From Arcicella rigui (GTDB taxonomy: Bacteria > Bacteroidota > Bacteroidia > Cytophagales > Spirosomataceae): a stretch of DNA of 57,138 nucleotides. Numbering within the stretch: the stretch's first letter is position 1; each line of letters starts with the position of its first letter. The position numbers and the translations under genes are program-made. Positions 42,209 to 51,462 of this stretch are shown one piece after another. The stretch covers positions 1 through 57,138 of the forward strand of contig NZ_JAYFUM010000032.1 of assembly GCF_034929435.1 (NCBI RefSeq), written 5' to 3'. The notes beneath the pieces were generated by a model. The model saw only the letters and a program-made list of their open reading frames with translations. It searched no databases and was not told the DNA's origin.

Positions 42209-43603
42209 TTACGCTTCAAAAATTTCTGAAAGACGTAAATTGGGTAATAATGCAAAAATGGTTTCTGATGTTAGTGTCGTTGTACTTGCTGGTTTAGAAA
42301 ATGGTTTTTCATCAAACCTAAATTTATTTACGCCAACCATAATATTTTGATTGTTTTGTAATTGCGTAATTTGTTTTTCTCTTTCAGCATTGATACTCTT
42401 CTGAATAAAACCTTGGGTAAATGCTTCGCTAATACCTCCTTTATTTTCTACTTCTTCTAAAATTTTTAAAGTATTTTCTGCAATCTGATGCGTAAGGTTT
42501 TCAATAAAATAACTCCCAGCCGAAGGGTCAATTACTTTATCTAAATAACTTTCTTCCTTTAGAATGATAGAAACATTGCGGGCAATTCTGCGGCTAAAAT
42601 CGTCGGGAGTACTGAAACTTTCATCGAAAGCATTGATACTTATCGCATCGCAACCGCCAATAATTGCTGCCATGGCTTCTGTGGTGGCTCTCAGCATATT
42701 GGTATGTGGTGTAATCGCCGCATCATAATATACCGATGTCTGGCAGTGTATCGAAGTACTGTTGGCAACCGAAATATCAAGCCCGTAACCTTCGCTGACG
42801 AGCTTTGCCCATAAAAGTTTCAAAGCTCTTAATTTGGCAATTTCCACAAAATAGTTTGTACCAACAGAAATAGAAAACTCAATTTTGGCTAAAATTTGCT
42901 CAATTGCTACGCCTTCTTGCGAAAGTTTATCAATTGTTTCGATAGCCGTGGCCAGTGTATAAGCTAATTCTTGCGACACATTTGCCCCAGCATTATGAAA
43001 ATGATGACTGTTGATGACAAGTACTTTGAATTGCGGATGTGATTGTACTTTTCCAAGAAGTGATGCTGTACTTTTCCAGTAATTATTATCCCATTCACCC
43101 GTTTGCATCCATCTTCCAAAGGCATCATTAATGATTCCGCCTTTCCAAAGATAGGGAGCTATGTTCTGTAACGCATTTACTAATGCTAAGGCTTGATTTT
43201 CTACTTTAAAAAAAAAGGCTGTATCAGATAGTTTGATATTGTTCAACAATTTCTTAAATTCAATCTCAGAAAGTAACTCCTTGCCTAAGTCTATTTGAAA
43301 AGAATCTGTTCCAGATTTTAAAAGTCTGATTATCAGTTCATTAGTTTCTTTTTCAGAAGTAAATCTCACTTTTTCACGATATTGCCAATGAGAGCTAACT
43401 CTTTGAGCTTGAGCCTGTTGTATCGCCTTTATACTTATTTCGAGGTTGTCTTCCGAAGTATAATAAGGTTCAACAGTGATATTTTCATCAACATTCCAAA
43501 GAAGTGTGTCGTCGAAACTTTTACCTTTTAAATCTTTGATTGCTTGTTGTTTCCATTGCTCTTTCGTGCGATTTTGAAAATCATCAAAAAGTAGATTTGC
43601 CAT
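42209..43603 (-). CDS. mutA: Methylmalonyl-CoA mutase small subunit
   Basis: The 464-residue small, non-catalytic subunit of the mutase heterodimer. It is related to the barrel domain of the large subunit (for example KLRALKLLWAKLV and TVYYDAAITPHTNMLRATTEAMAAIIGG-like parts near residues 270-320), but it lacks the B12-binding C-terminal domain and the DGHDRG motif, as expected. It is shorter than the ~600-residue small subunits of actinobacteria that retain a degenerate B12 domain. It is first in the operon with a -7 element at 43635-43642. Confidence 0.9.
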   Translation of the reverse strand: MANLLFDDFQNRTKEQWKQQAIKDLKGKSFDDTLLWNVDENITVEPYYTSEDNLEISIKAIQQAQAQRVSSHWQYREKVRFTSEKETNELIIRLLKSGTDSFQIDLGKELLSEIEFKKLLNNIKLSDTAFFFKVENQALALVNALQNIAPYLWKGGIINDAFGRWMQTGEWDNNYWKSTASLLGKVQSHPQFKVLVINSHHFHNAGANVSQELAYTLATAIETIDKLSQEGVAIEQILAKIEFSISVGTNYFVEIAKLRALKLLWAKLVSEGYGLDISVANSTSIHCQTSVYYDAAITPHTNMLRATTEAMAAIIGGCDAISINAFDESFSTPDDFSRRIARNVSIILKEESYLDKVIDPSAGSYFIENLTHQIAENTLKILEEVENKGGISEAFTQGFIQKSINAEREKQITQLQNNQNIMVGVNKFRFDEKPFSKPASTTTLTSETIFALLPNLRLSEIFEA

Positions 43604-43634
43604 ATTATTTTTTTTTCTGAAATATTTAACTTTT

Positions 43635-43642
43635 CAAAGTTA
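43635..43642 (-). promoter_or_regulatory. -7 promoter element of mutAB
   Basis: TAACTTTG on the minus strand, a full match to TAnnTTTG, 32 bp before the mutA ATG. Confidence 0.5.
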
Positions 43643-43808
43643 ATCAAATTTATGAATTTTGATTTTTTTTGCGAAAAAAACTAAGAAAGTTACCAAATCC
43701 GTTTATGTTCTTGTATTTTTTGTAGAGGATTTTCTGCCTAAAATGGGTAAGAAAATAATTTTAAAGGTGAATGACTTGAAATAGATTTTTCTCTCCGATA
43801 AAATTCAC

Positions 43809-43816
43809 TAATTTTG
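43809..43816 (+). promoter_or_regulatory. -7 promoter element of dnaA
   Basis: TAATTTTG, a full match to TAnnTTTG, 108 bp before the dnaA ATG. It would give a leader of about 100 nt. Confidence 0.45.
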
Positions 43817-43924
43817 CCATCCTTTTTGGGAAGGGAATAAAGATTTTCAGTCAGATAATCGTACTTATGAAAATAAGATATTTATATTAAATATTTTTCT
43901 TTTGCCGCCAATATAGGTTACATT

Positions 43925-45367
43925 ATGCATCCAACATCACAACTACAAGCAAGGCAAGTTTGGGCGAAGTGCCTTGAAATTATACATAAAGATATTAACG
44001 AACAAAGTTTTAAAACTTGGTTTGAACCTATCGTACCTTTAAATGTAGCCAATCAAACGCTTTCAATTCAAGTGCCAAGCCAATTCTTTTATGAGTGGCT
44101 TGAGGAAAACTATATTCATGTACTTCGCAAAGCCATTGATTACACTTTGGGTAAAAATGGTATGTTGGAGTATTCTATCATTGTGGACAAAGGCGATAAA
44201 AAAAATCCGCCTATTGCCTATAATGTACCCAACCAAAAACCAACTGTTCCGGTAGCGGCACAACGCAAGCCAGAGCCTACTTTATACGAAAGTCCTTTTC
44301 AATTAAAAGACCTTGATTCTTTAGAACTTGATTCATACCTAAATCCACATTATACTTTTGATAATTTTGTTGAAGGCGACTGTAATCGTTTGGGCCGTTC
44401 GGCAGGTTTAGCCGTTGCACAGCGTCCGGGTGTTACGTCTTTCAATCCTTTGATGATTTACGGAAGCGTAGGTTTGGGCAAAACACACTTGATTCAAGCA
44501 ATCGGAAATTATATCAAAAACACGCAAACCAATAAGTTTGTCTTGTATGTTACTTCCGAAAAATTTTGTAATCAATTTATCAATGCTATCAAAAACAATA
44601 CTTTGCAGGCTTTTTCCAATTTTTATATGCAAGTAGATGTGTTGATTATTGATGACGTTCAGTTTTTGGCTGGAAAAGAGCGTACACAAGAGTCTTTCTT
44701 CCATATTTTCAACCACCTGCACCAATCAGGTAAACAAATTATTATGTCTTCGGATAGAGCTCCAAGAGAATTGGCTGGTATGCAAGACCGTCTGCTTTCT
44801 CGTTTTAAATGGGGGCTTACGGCAGATGTTCAGCAGCCTGATTTCGAGACACGTATCGCTATTTTGCAAAAGAAATTGCAAGCCGACGGTATTTATATTG
44901 AAGATAAAGTAATAGAGTATTTGGCACATAGTATTGATACCAACGTTCGTGAAATGGAAGGTGTAATTGTGTCTTTGATGGCTCACGCTTCTTTGAATCG
45001 TAGAGAAATAGACATGGAGTTGGCTCGTACTACGTTGAAAAATATTGTGGTTGATAACGAAAAAGAAGTAACCGTAGATTCTATTTTAGATGCTGTAACA
45101 AGTCATTTTGATGTAAATATGGCCGACTTAAAAGGAAAAAGTCGTAAAAAAGAAACGGTTTTCCCACGCCAAATTGCAATGTACTTGATGAAGGAGTTTA
45201 CAAATTTGCCGTTAAAATCTATTGGTTATCATTTTGGAGGAAGAGACCACAGTACGGTAATTCATGCGGTTCAGACGATAAGTATTATGCTGGAAACCGA
45301 CAAAGAAGTAGAAAAAACTATGCAGAAATTGTACAAGTACTTCAATAGAGTGCGTGTAAAAAATTAA
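43925..45367 (+). CDS. dnaA: Chromosomal replication initiator DnaA
   Basis: The 480-residue replication initiator: binds DnaA boxes and melts the origin. N-terminal DnaB/DiaA-interaction domain (ARQVWAKCLEIIHKDINEQSFKTWF), variable linker (about 90-130, proline-rich), AAA+ domain with Walker A GSVGLGKTHL and Walker B VLIIDDVQFL, the arginine-finger region SRFKWGL, and C-terminal HTH with FGGRDHSTVIHAV. Nothing is missing. It is flanked by mutA (divergent), and the usual dnaN/recF partners are not next to it, which is normal in this phylum. Confidence 0.98.
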   Translation: MHPTSQLQARQVWAKCLEIIHKDINEQSFKTWFEPIVPLNVANQTLSIQVPSQFFYEWLEENYIHVLRKAIDYTLGKNGMLEYSIIVDKGDKKNPPIAYNVPNQKPTVPVAAQRKPEPTLYESPFQLKDLDSLELDSYLNPHYTFDNFVEGDCNRLGRSAGLAVAQRPGVTSFNPLMIYGSVGLGKTHLIQAIGNYIKNTQTNKFVLYVTSEKFCNQFINAIKNNTLQAFSNFYMQVDVLIIDDVQFLAGKERTQESFFHIFNHLHQSGKQIIMSSDRAPRELAGMQDRLLSRFKWGLTADVQQPDFETRIAILQKKLQADGIYIEDKVIEYLAHSIDTNVREMEGVIVSLMAHASLNRREIDMELARTTLKNIVVDNEKEVTVDSILDAVTSHFDVNMADLKGKSRKKETVFPRQIAMYLMKEFTNLPLKSIGYHFGGRDHSTVIHAVQTISIMLETDKEVEKTMQKLYKYFNRVRVKN

Positions 45368-45380
45368 AAGATTCACATTG

Positions 45381-45428
45381 CATAAAAAAGCCCAAAGATT
45401 ATCGTTTAAATCTTTGGGCTTTTTTATG
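45381..45428 (+). terminator. Intrinsic terminator after dnaA
   Basis: A perfect 20-bp stem (45381-45400 CATAAAAAAGCCCAAAGATT with 45409-45428) with an 8-nt loop; the right arm includes TTTTTT. Confidence 0.9.
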
Positions 45429-45435
45429 TAAATAC

Positions 45436-45465
45436 TTGTTTAATATCAGTCAGATTGTATTTTTG
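45436..45465 (+). promoter_or_regulatory. Complete Bacteroidota-type promoter
   Basis: TTG at 45436-45438, a 19-bp spacer, then TATTTTTG at 45458-45465 (TAnnTTTG). It precedes the small exported protein gene by 33 bp and is the best-spaced promoter in the window. Confidence 0.6.
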
Positions 45466-45498
45466 TTTTGATAAACTCTTAACTTTCCTTAAAGTATT

Positions 45499-45792
45499 AT
45501 GAAAAAAAATATCCTCATTTTTAGCCTATTCTTGTCGATAAGTAGTTTTTCTTCTTTTGCTAACGATATCGACCCATATCCGATGATTCAAATGACATCA
45601 TTCAATTTTATCGTTGATAATCCTAAAGGGAAATTGAAAATCAAATTTGTTTTTAACGACCCAAAAAGTTCAAGCGATACTACAAGACCTAAGACTTTTT
45701 TCGGAAAACTCAAAAATGTATTAAATTCTTTGATGGATGCTTCCGATAATCCTCCTTTTAAATTACGAGTGGTAAGAGAAAAGAAGAGTTGA
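45499..45792 (+). CDS. Small exported hypothetical protein
   Basis: A 97-residue protein with a clear signal peptide (KKNILIFSLFLSISSFSSFAND, about residues 2-22). The mature part is short and basic, with a beta-like centre (FNFIVDNPKGKLKIKFVFND) and KTFFGKLKNVLNSLMDAS. I do not recognise it. It has its own promoter (45436-45465) and is followed by a word-repeat spacer. It is probably periplasmic. Confidence 0.7.
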   Translation: MKKNILIFSLFLSISSFSSFANDIDPYPMIQMTSFNFIVDNPKGKLKIKFVFNDPKSSSDTTRPKTFFGKLKNVLNSLMDASDNPPFKLRVVREKKS

Positions 45793-45947
45793 TTTTGGCT
45801 GTTGGCTGTTAGCTTTCGGTTGTCGGCTTTCAGCTTTCGGTTGCTGGCTTTCCGTCTTCAGCTTTCGGTCATCGGAATATTAGTTTTTCTTTTAAAAACT
45901 GACCGCCGAAATCCGAAATCTGAAACCAGAATTCCGAAATCCAAAAC
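45793..45947. repeat. Reiterated-word repeat (CTTTCGG / CCGAAATCC type), long hairpin
   Basis: Spacer between convergent genes. The left half repeats GCTTTCGGTTGTCGGCTTTC-like words; the right half repeats CCGAAATCCGAAATCTGAAA. The halves are approximate complements separated by an AT-rich turn, making a long imperfect hairpin. Confidence 0.65.
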
Positions 45948-47540
45948 CTATTCCATCGCAAATTTGATTGCTCCTGTTATGCTAAGTATGGAAATAAACG
46001 AAATCACATACATAAAAAACAGAATCAGCGATTTGAAGATGGTTTTAAAAAGTCTTTGTCGGTACACTACTTTTAAGGCAACAATGAAGTACACAAAAAA
46101 GCCAATCATGGTTAATTGAACGGCATAATTCCAATAACCCAACAATACGCCTCCGCCTACAACAAATACTACCATCAAAAACAAAACGCTATGAATATGA
46201 ATTGAAAAAATGAGATGCTCGTAATAATAGCGAGTGTGTCCTTCTAAAATTCTTGGAATCTTTTGATATTTTCTGATTTTACGTATTCTAACGATATACA
46301 AAATCCAGTCGAATAAATAGCGAATGAGCCTTAGTGGAAAAGTAAAAAAGCTATGAGTACGTTTGCTATAAATGATTTTCAATAAAAAAGCCACGATAGG
46401 CATCAGGATAAACATCATCACCGAAAATACGCCAATACTAAAATGGATGATTTCCCTAATAGCCGCTTGGGCATCTTCCTGAAAAGCTAATTCATAGTGT
46501 GTAACATTTCTTAAAAAACCTCTTTCTAATGCGTTGAGTCCAAAAAATGAGATGTCTCTGCCCGCCGCTTTACGCTTTGCCAAGAGGCTATCCAGTGATG
46601 AGTCTGACATTTTCAAAAGCCTTTGTTTGTAGGCTTTGTTTTCAACAGTGCCGTCGCTTCCTTTAATCGTAATGACGGTGTCGGCATCATAATTGATTTT
46701 TATTTGAGCATTATTTTTTAATGAATGTAATCTTAATGAATACTTTACCTGATTTTTTCTACCCAGTGTTTCGGTAAAATAATCGTTGATTTCCTCGCTT
46801 ACATTGTTGAGTACTTCTGTATTGATGGTATCTAATACAATTTGTTTTTGGATTTCAATTAGCCTTGCTCTTTTTTTAGGTTTAGGCAAATTTTCGATGA
46901 GTGTTCGTAAAGTATCTTCTTGTTGAATATTCATTTCATCCAAGATTTCCGAGGCATCTACTTCTACAAAATCAATCCATTTGCTGCCACCTTCTTCTTC
47001 TTTATTTTCATTGAGTTCCTCTAAAGCTGCCTCGTATTTTACTTGTGCTGCATAAAGCCCATTGGTATCACTCGAATTTTTGATTTGTTTTAAATCTGCT
47101 TTTGCATTTTTTACTACTTTATTTAATTCTTTTATTTTAGCCTTATTGTTTGAGTTTGAAAAACTATCGATGAAGCCATTCATAAAATCTTCACCAGTTT
47201 TACTGTCCAAAGCCTTATCAATCATCGTGCTGAGTAGCAAGAAAAATAGAAACGAAGCCAAGAAGTACAAACGAATAGGAGGGATGTAGCGTCCTCGTCG
47301 TCCTTCTAAAAAGTCTTTAGTGAGCTTTCCGGGAGAAAGAAAAATAGATTTTAAAGTATTCAGCAGTTTGGTATCTAAATGCGTAAAGCCTTCAATTACT
47401 TCAAGCAGAAGGTGGCTCAAGGGTACTTTTAAGTCGTGGTTTTCTTGTCCACAATGGGGGCAATAATTATCTTCTGGCTGTAAAAGTGTATGGCAGTTGT
47501 GGCATACTTCTACTTTTCTTCGTTTTTTATGTTCAGACAT
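45948..47540 (-). CDS. DUF3667 zinc-ribbon membrane protein
   Basis: A 530-residue membrane protein of the DUF3667 group common in Bacteroidota. The N-terminus holds a zinc ribbon with two CxxC pairs (CHNCHTLL, NYCPHCGQEN; about residues 13-34). The DUF3667 signature follows (LKSIFLSPGKLTKDFLEGRRGRYIPPIRLYFLAS), leading into the first membrane helix. A long lysine/glutamate-rich, largely helical segment (about 130-300) precedes a C-terminal set of about four membrane helices (FSVMMFILMPIVAFLLKII, LFLMVVFVVGGGVLLG and others). The extended soluble middle is longer than I recall for the family. The function of the family is unknown. Confidence 0.8.
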   Translation of the reverse strand: MSEHKKRRKVEVCHNCHTLLQPEDNYCPHCGQENHDLKVPLSHLLLEVIEGFTHLDTKLLNTLKSIFLSPGKLTKDFLEGRRGRYIPPIRLYFLASFLFFLLLSTMIDKALDSKTGEDFMNGFIDSFSNSNNKAKIKELNKVVKNAKADLKQIKNSSDTNGLYAAQVKYEAALEELNENKEEEGGSKWIDFVEVDASEILDEMNIQQEDTLRTLIENLPKPKKRARLIEIQKQIVLDTINTEVLNNVSEEINDYFTETLGRKNQVKYSLRLHSLKNNAQIKINYDADTVITIKGSDGTVENKAYKQRLLKMSDSSLDSLLAKRKAAGRDISFFGLNALERGFLRNVTHYELAFQEDAQAAIREIIHFSIGVFSVMMFILMPIVAFLLKIIYSKRTHSFFTFPLRLIRYLFDWILYIVRIRKIRKYQKIPRILEGHTRYYYEHLIFSIHIHSVLFLMVVFVVGGGVLLGYWNYAVQLTMIGFFVYFIVALKVVYRQRLFKTIFKSLILFFMYVISFISILSITGAIKFAME

Positions 47541-47593
47541 TAATGAAGCGAATTATAAATCGAGATTTAGATTTTTAGCTGAAAATACTAACA

Positions 47594-47627
47594 AAAAAGG
47601 AGAAAACCGTTTGGTTTTCTCCTTTTT
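47594..47627 (-). terminator. Intrinsic terminator after recA
   Basis: A perfect 15-bp stem (47594-47608 AAAAAGGAGAAAACC with 47613-47627) with a 4-nt GTTT loop. On the minus strand the stem runs into TTTTTT. Confidence 0.85.
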
Positions 47628-47667
47628 AATAGAAATAATACGTTTTTTTGAAAAAAAATCGTTGTGG

Positions 47668-48741
47668 CTATAATTCGCCATCGTCTTCGATATTCGGTTC
47701 AAGCGTATCAAGCAAGGCTTTTTCGTCACCTTTGATTTTTTCTTTGATTTTGTTTTCTAATTCTTCCAATAAATCTGGATTATCTTTCAGCATATCTTTC
47801 ACGCCGTCACGTCCTTGTCCCAAACGGTTTGTACCGTAGCTAAACCAAGAACCTGATTTTTTCACGATTTCCATATCTACCGCCAAGTCTAATACTTCGC
47901 CTGCTTTAGAAATACCTTCGCCGTACATAATGTCGAATTCTACTACTTTGAACGGAGGAGCTACTTTGTTTTTCACTACTTTCACTCTTGTACGGTTTCC
48001 GATTACGTTGTCACCGTCTTTGATTTGTCCGATTCTACGAATATCAATACGTACCGAAGCATAGAATTTCAAGGCGTTACCACCCGTAGTTGTTTCTGGG
48101 CTACCAAACATTACGCCGATTTTATCACGTAATTGGTTGATAAAAATACAGCAACAACCAGTTCTGTTGATGACACCCGTAAGTTTACGCAAAGCCTGAG
48201 ACATCAAACGAGCCTGTAAGCCCATTTTAGAATCGCCCATGTCGCCTTCTAATTCAGCCTTTGGAACAAGAGCCGCCACGGAGTCAATTACACAAATATC
48301 AATTGCACCTGATGAAATCAATTGTTCTGCAATTTCTAAAGCTTGCTCACCGCTGTCTGGTTGTGAAATCAATAAATTGGCTGTATCAATGCCTAATTTT
48401 TCAGCGTAAGTTTTATCAAAAGCGTGTTCTGCGTCGATGAATGCAGCCAAACCGCCTGCTTTCTGAGCTTCAGCGATACAGTGCATCGTTAAAGTAGTTT
48501 TACCAGAAGATTCTGGGCCATAAATTTCAACTACTCTACCACGTGGTACTCCGCCAACACCCAGAGCTAAATCAAGCCCTAATGAACCTGTTGAAATCAC
48601 GGGTACGTCAAGTACTTTACTATCCGACAAACGCATTACCGTTCCTTTACCATAAGCTTTGTCTAATTTTTCGAGCGTTGTTTGTAATGCTTTTAATTTT
48701 TCGTTGGCAGGATTCGTTGCCTCCGCTTGTTGTTTTGCCAT
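47668..48741 (-). CDS. recA: Recombinase RecA
   Basis: The 357-residue strand-exchange protein of homologous recombination and SOS signalling. Walker A GPESSGKTT (about 74-82), the L1 and L2 loops (GDMGDSKMGLQARLMSQAL; FGSPETTTGGNALKFYASVR), and the dimer/filament N-terminal helix are all present. The C-terminus is acidic (LDTLEPNIEDDGEL), as usual. It is a single-gene unit with its own terminator. Confidence 0.98.
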   Translation of the reverse strand: MAKQQAEATNPANEKLKALQTTLEKLDKAYGKGTVMRLSDSKVLDVPVISTGSLGLDLALGVGGVPRGRVVEIYGPESSGKTTLTMHCIAEAQKAGGLAAFIDAEHAFDKTYAEKLGIDTANLLISQPDSGEQALEIAEQLISSGAIDICVIDSVAALVPKAELEGDMGDSKMGLQARLMSQALRKLTGVINRTGCCCIFINQLRDKIGVMFGSPETTTGGNALKFYASVRIDIRRIGQIKDGDNVIGNRTRVKVVKNKVAPPFKVVEFDIMYGEGISKAGEVLDLAVDMEIVKKSGSWFSYGTNRLGQGRDGVKDMLKDNPDLLEELENKIKEKIKGDEKALLDTLEPNIEDDGEL

Positions 48742-48942
48742 GATGGATTTTTTAGGTTAAATTTTGGTTATCATTCGGGAGCATTAAGTTTTATTATTGT
48801 TTTTTGTTCTGAAAACAGTTTACAATAGGCAATCTTGATTCTTTTTTGAAAGAAATTTACTGGTAGAACTCAAGACCCGAATACAAAATTTTTTATGGTG
48901 AAATTACCATTTTTTCAGCAAATTAAAGTACTTTGTGCGTAA

Positions 48943-50064
48943 ATGTTCAAACGATTTTTTCAAATAAACCTCGCCCTTTTTTTGTTTAGTACTGCTTGCT
49001 CGAATGCACAGGTAAACAATACTTCTTTGGAGACTTTCCAAAGCATTGATTCCACCAAAAACCAACAGCTTTATTTTCAGTTCAATAGCTTTAGCTTTTT
49101 GAAAAATAATGAATACTTTGGTAAAATAGCGGATGGCTACACGCTTTTCGGGAATCAGTTTTCTCCCAAAATGATTTATCAGCCTGCTCCGAATATTAGC
49201 GTTGAAGCAGGAGTATATGCTTGGAAAGATTTTGGCAATGATGCTTTTACGGCGGTTCAGCCCATTTTCACAGTAAAAGTGCAGAAAGATTCAGCCCAAT
49301 TTTTATTCGGAAATTTGGAAGGACAACTCAATCATCATTTGGTAGAACCCATGATGAATTTTGAGAGAGTCATCCTAAACCGACAAGAGTACGGTCTGCA
49401 ATACACTATCAGAAAAAGTAAAACTTTTTTTGATAGCTGGATAGACTGGCAAAAGATGATTTACAAAGGTTCTGATTTTCAAGAACAAATTTTTGGAGGA
49501 ATTTCTTGGAATAAGACTTTAGTCCAAAAGAAAAACTTTAGGCTTTCTCTGCCTTTGCAATTGACTTTGAAACATCATGGCGGACAAATTACGAGTAGCA
49601 AAGACAGCGGACAAGTAATAACGGTAATGAATACCGCTCTGGGTATTGAAGCCGAATGGCGAATGAGAGGTTTTGTACAGAAAGTAAAAACGCAAAATTA
49701 TTGGCTGGGCTACCGCCAAAATTCTGGTGCAAATCCTTATTTTATGGAAGGCTCAGGTATTTATTTAAACCTTTTAACGGAAACCAAAGTACTAAATCTG
49801 ATGCTGAGTTATTGGCAGTCGAGCGGATATATGTCTGAAATTGGCGGTGATTTGTACCAATCTGTTGGAAGAGTTTACAAATATCCAAATACCGTTGAAA
49901 AAGAACGTAAACTGTTGATTGTTAGAGTAATGAAAGATTGGAAACTGATTGATAATTTGTTTCTAACTTTCAGATTTGAACCTTATTGGGATTTCAACAA
50001 TCGAAGTTTCGAGCATTCAGAAAGCCTTTTTCTTACGTATCGACAAAATTTTAGGTTGAAATAA
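48943..50064 (+). CDS. Exported hypothetical protein, possibly outer-membrane beta-barrel
   Basis: A 373-residue protein with an export signal (MFKRFFQINLALFLFSTACSNAQ); C19 could also be a lipid attachment site. The mature part is rich in alternating aromatic/polar stretches (QLYFQFNSFSFLKN, ISVEAGVYAWKDFG, NFRLSLPLQLTLKHHGG, LFLTFRFEPYWDFNNRSF) and ends SLFLTYRQNFRLK. This pattern suggests an outer-membrane beta-barrel of about 12-14 strands. The family is not recognised with a name. Confidence 0.65.
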   Translation: MFKRFFQINLALFLFSTACSNAQVNNTSLETFQSIDSTKNQQLYFQFNSFSFLKNNEYFGKIADGYTLFGNQFSPKMIYQPAPNISVEAGVYAWKDFGNDAFTAVQPIFTVKVQKDSAQFLFGNLEGQLNHHLVEPMMNFERVILNRQEYGLQYTIRKSKTFFDSWIDWQKMIYKGSDFQEQIFGGISWNKTLVQKKNFRLSLPLQLTLKHHGGQITSSKDSGQVITVMNTALGIEAEWRMRGFVQKVKTQNYWLGYRQNSGANPYFMEGSGIYLNLLTETKVLNLMLSYWQSSGYMSEIGGDLYQSVGRVYKYPNTVEKERKLLIVRVMKDWKLIDNLFLTFRFEPYWDFNNRSFEHSESLFLTYRQNFRLK

Positions 50065-50067
50065 ATC

Positions 50068-50889
50068 CTAAAATCTGAGAATATAATCTTGCTTTGGTTG
50101 ATTTTTTCTGAAAAAAACCAAACCTATAAAAAACAAGTCAATCGTAATCATCACTTGCGGATGAGCTTTGATATAATGCCAAGCATCTTGCATTTCTTCT
50201 GACCAATGGATGTCGTCGAAGATAAAAAGAGAAGATTCGGTGGCTTTTTGTAAACAGATTTCAAAATACTTCACCGTAGGTTCGTAGCGATGATTGGCGT
50301 CAAAAAAGGCGAAATCTAATTGCTCGATTTTCTGAATTTCTGATTGAAGTGTTTCATCTAAATTTCCGACTACGATTTCGATATTTTTAGCATTTAGTGC
50401 GTTGAAATTATCTTGAGCAATTTTTGCCGTAGTCGGGCAGCCTTCAAAAGTAATTACTTGTGCATTGGCATTGGCTTTTGCTTCGTAAAGGGTAGTCATT
50501 CCTAAAGAAGTGCCTAAATCAAAAATAGTTTTAGGCTTGAAATGCTGAATCAAACGGAAGAGTAATTTACCAAATTTAGAAGGCTTTTCAGCACCTTGAG
50601 CAATTTGTCGGATTTCTCGAAGATTTGAATTATAAATTTTAGAGCCAGCCCCAAAGTCTGTAATTTCAATCACCGTAGTATCTTTCAACAAACGCTTTCT
50701 GAGTGATTCTATCAAACGAAATTGTTCTGATTTCGCCTCTTTAGCTTTGATAATGCGTGTGTAAAGCTCAAAAACAAACGGCGAGTGGATAGCGTGTTCG
50801 TTTTTAGAAGCAAGTAGGTATTGGATATATCTTTTAAACAAAATAAGTAGTATTTTAAAATAACAATTTAAGGCAAGTATTGGTATCAA
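50068..50889 (-). CDS. Class I SAM-dependent methyltransferase
   Basis: A 273-residue O-methyltransferase-like protein. The SAM-binding motif I is TIFDLGTSLGMTTLY (about residues 117-131), followed by QVITFEGCPTTAKIAQDNF and the motif LDFAFFDANHRYEPTV, with FIFDDIHWSEEM near residue 222. This arrangement is close to the Methyltransferase_24 family. The first dozen residues (MIPILALNCYFK) look non-coding, so the real start may lie slightly downstream at a non-ATG codon. The substrate is unknown. Confidence 0.82.
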   Translation of the reverse strand: MIPILALNCYFKILLILFKRYIQYLLASKNEHAIHSPFVFELYTRIIKAKEAKSEQFRLIESLRKRLLKDTTVIEITDFGAGSKIYNSNLREIRQIAQGAEKPSKFGKLLFRLIQHFKPKTIFDLGTSLGMTTLYEAKANANAQVITFEGCPTTAKIAQDNFNALNAKNIEIVVGNLDETLQSEIQKIEQLDFAFFDANHRYEPTVKYFEICLQKATESSLFIFDDIHWSEEMQDAWHYIKAHPQVMITIDLFFIGLVFFRKNQPKQDYILRF

Positions 50890-50975
50890 TAGTTTTAGTG
50901 AGAATAAAGAATTGAGGATTTATCACATTCTTAAAAGAAAATTCAGCACTCAAAACTCATCACTCAGCATTCATG

Positions 50976-51362
50976 TTAGTTCATTCTGAAAGGAGCAATC
51001 ATTGTAAAATCTGGAATGACTACATTGAATAATTTTCCATCAAAAATTCTTTCCATTTGATATGTTCCTGCCATTTTTCCAAGCGAAGTATTCAAATTAC
51101 AGCCACTTGTATATTCATAACTTTGTCCGGGTTCTAAAGTAGGTTGCTGACCCACAACTCCTTCGCCTTCAACTTCACGCACAAGTCCGTTGGCATCGTG
51201 GATATACCAGTGACGACGCAATAATTTCACCGTGAAATCACTTCCATTATGAATCTTAATATGATATGAAAAAACAAAATTCCCTTGAAATGGATTTGAG
51301 TATTCGGCTTGGAAGTGTGTCAAAACGCTTACCTTTACACCATTTGTGATAGCTGACACCAT
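50976..51362 (-). CDS. apaG: ApaG domain protein
   Basis: A 128-residue single-domain protein of the ApaG family, a beta-sandwich of unknown biochemical role (once linked to cobalt/magnesium efflux). Recognisable: NPFQGNFVFSYHIKIHNGS, LLRRHWYIHDANG, VVGQQPTLEPGQSYEYTSGC and MAGTYQM. Full length. It is convergent with nothing obvious and diverges from ung. It is separated from the methyltransferase gene by a short word-repeat spacer. Confidence 0.93.
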   Translation of the reverse strand: MVSAITNGVKVSVLTHFQAEYSNPFQGNFVFSYHIKIHNGSDFTVKLLRRHWYIHDANGLVREVEGEGVVGQQPTLEPGQSYEYTSGCNLNTSLGKMAGTYQMERIFDGKLFNVVIPDFTMIAPFRMN

Positions 51363-51462
51363 TTTTGTTATTAGGATTTTTTACGTTATATTTTATCGAA
51401 AATTACATTAGATTGTCTGAAAAATCAATGTAATTGACAAATTAATTAAAACCCACTGAAGA

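Larger units (their letters stand above)
43604..43924. promoter_or_regulatory. Divergent promoter region mutA / dnaA
   Basis: 321 bp without a gene. It holds outward-facing promoter elements for mutA (43635-43642) and dnaA (43809-43816). It is very AT-rich with poly-T tracts. No convincing DnaA box of the TTATNCACA type is visible, so I do not call an origin here. Confidence 0.5.

Noticed and set aside
43604..43924. Possible replication origin beside dnaA
   Set aside because: No cluster of TTATNCACA-type DnaA boxes was seen, and dnaA is often unlinked from the origin in Bacteroidota.
45802..46119. Plus-strand frame starting MAVSFRLSAFSFRLLAF
   Set aside because: It is a translation of the word-repeat spacer followed by the antisense of the DUF3667 gene.
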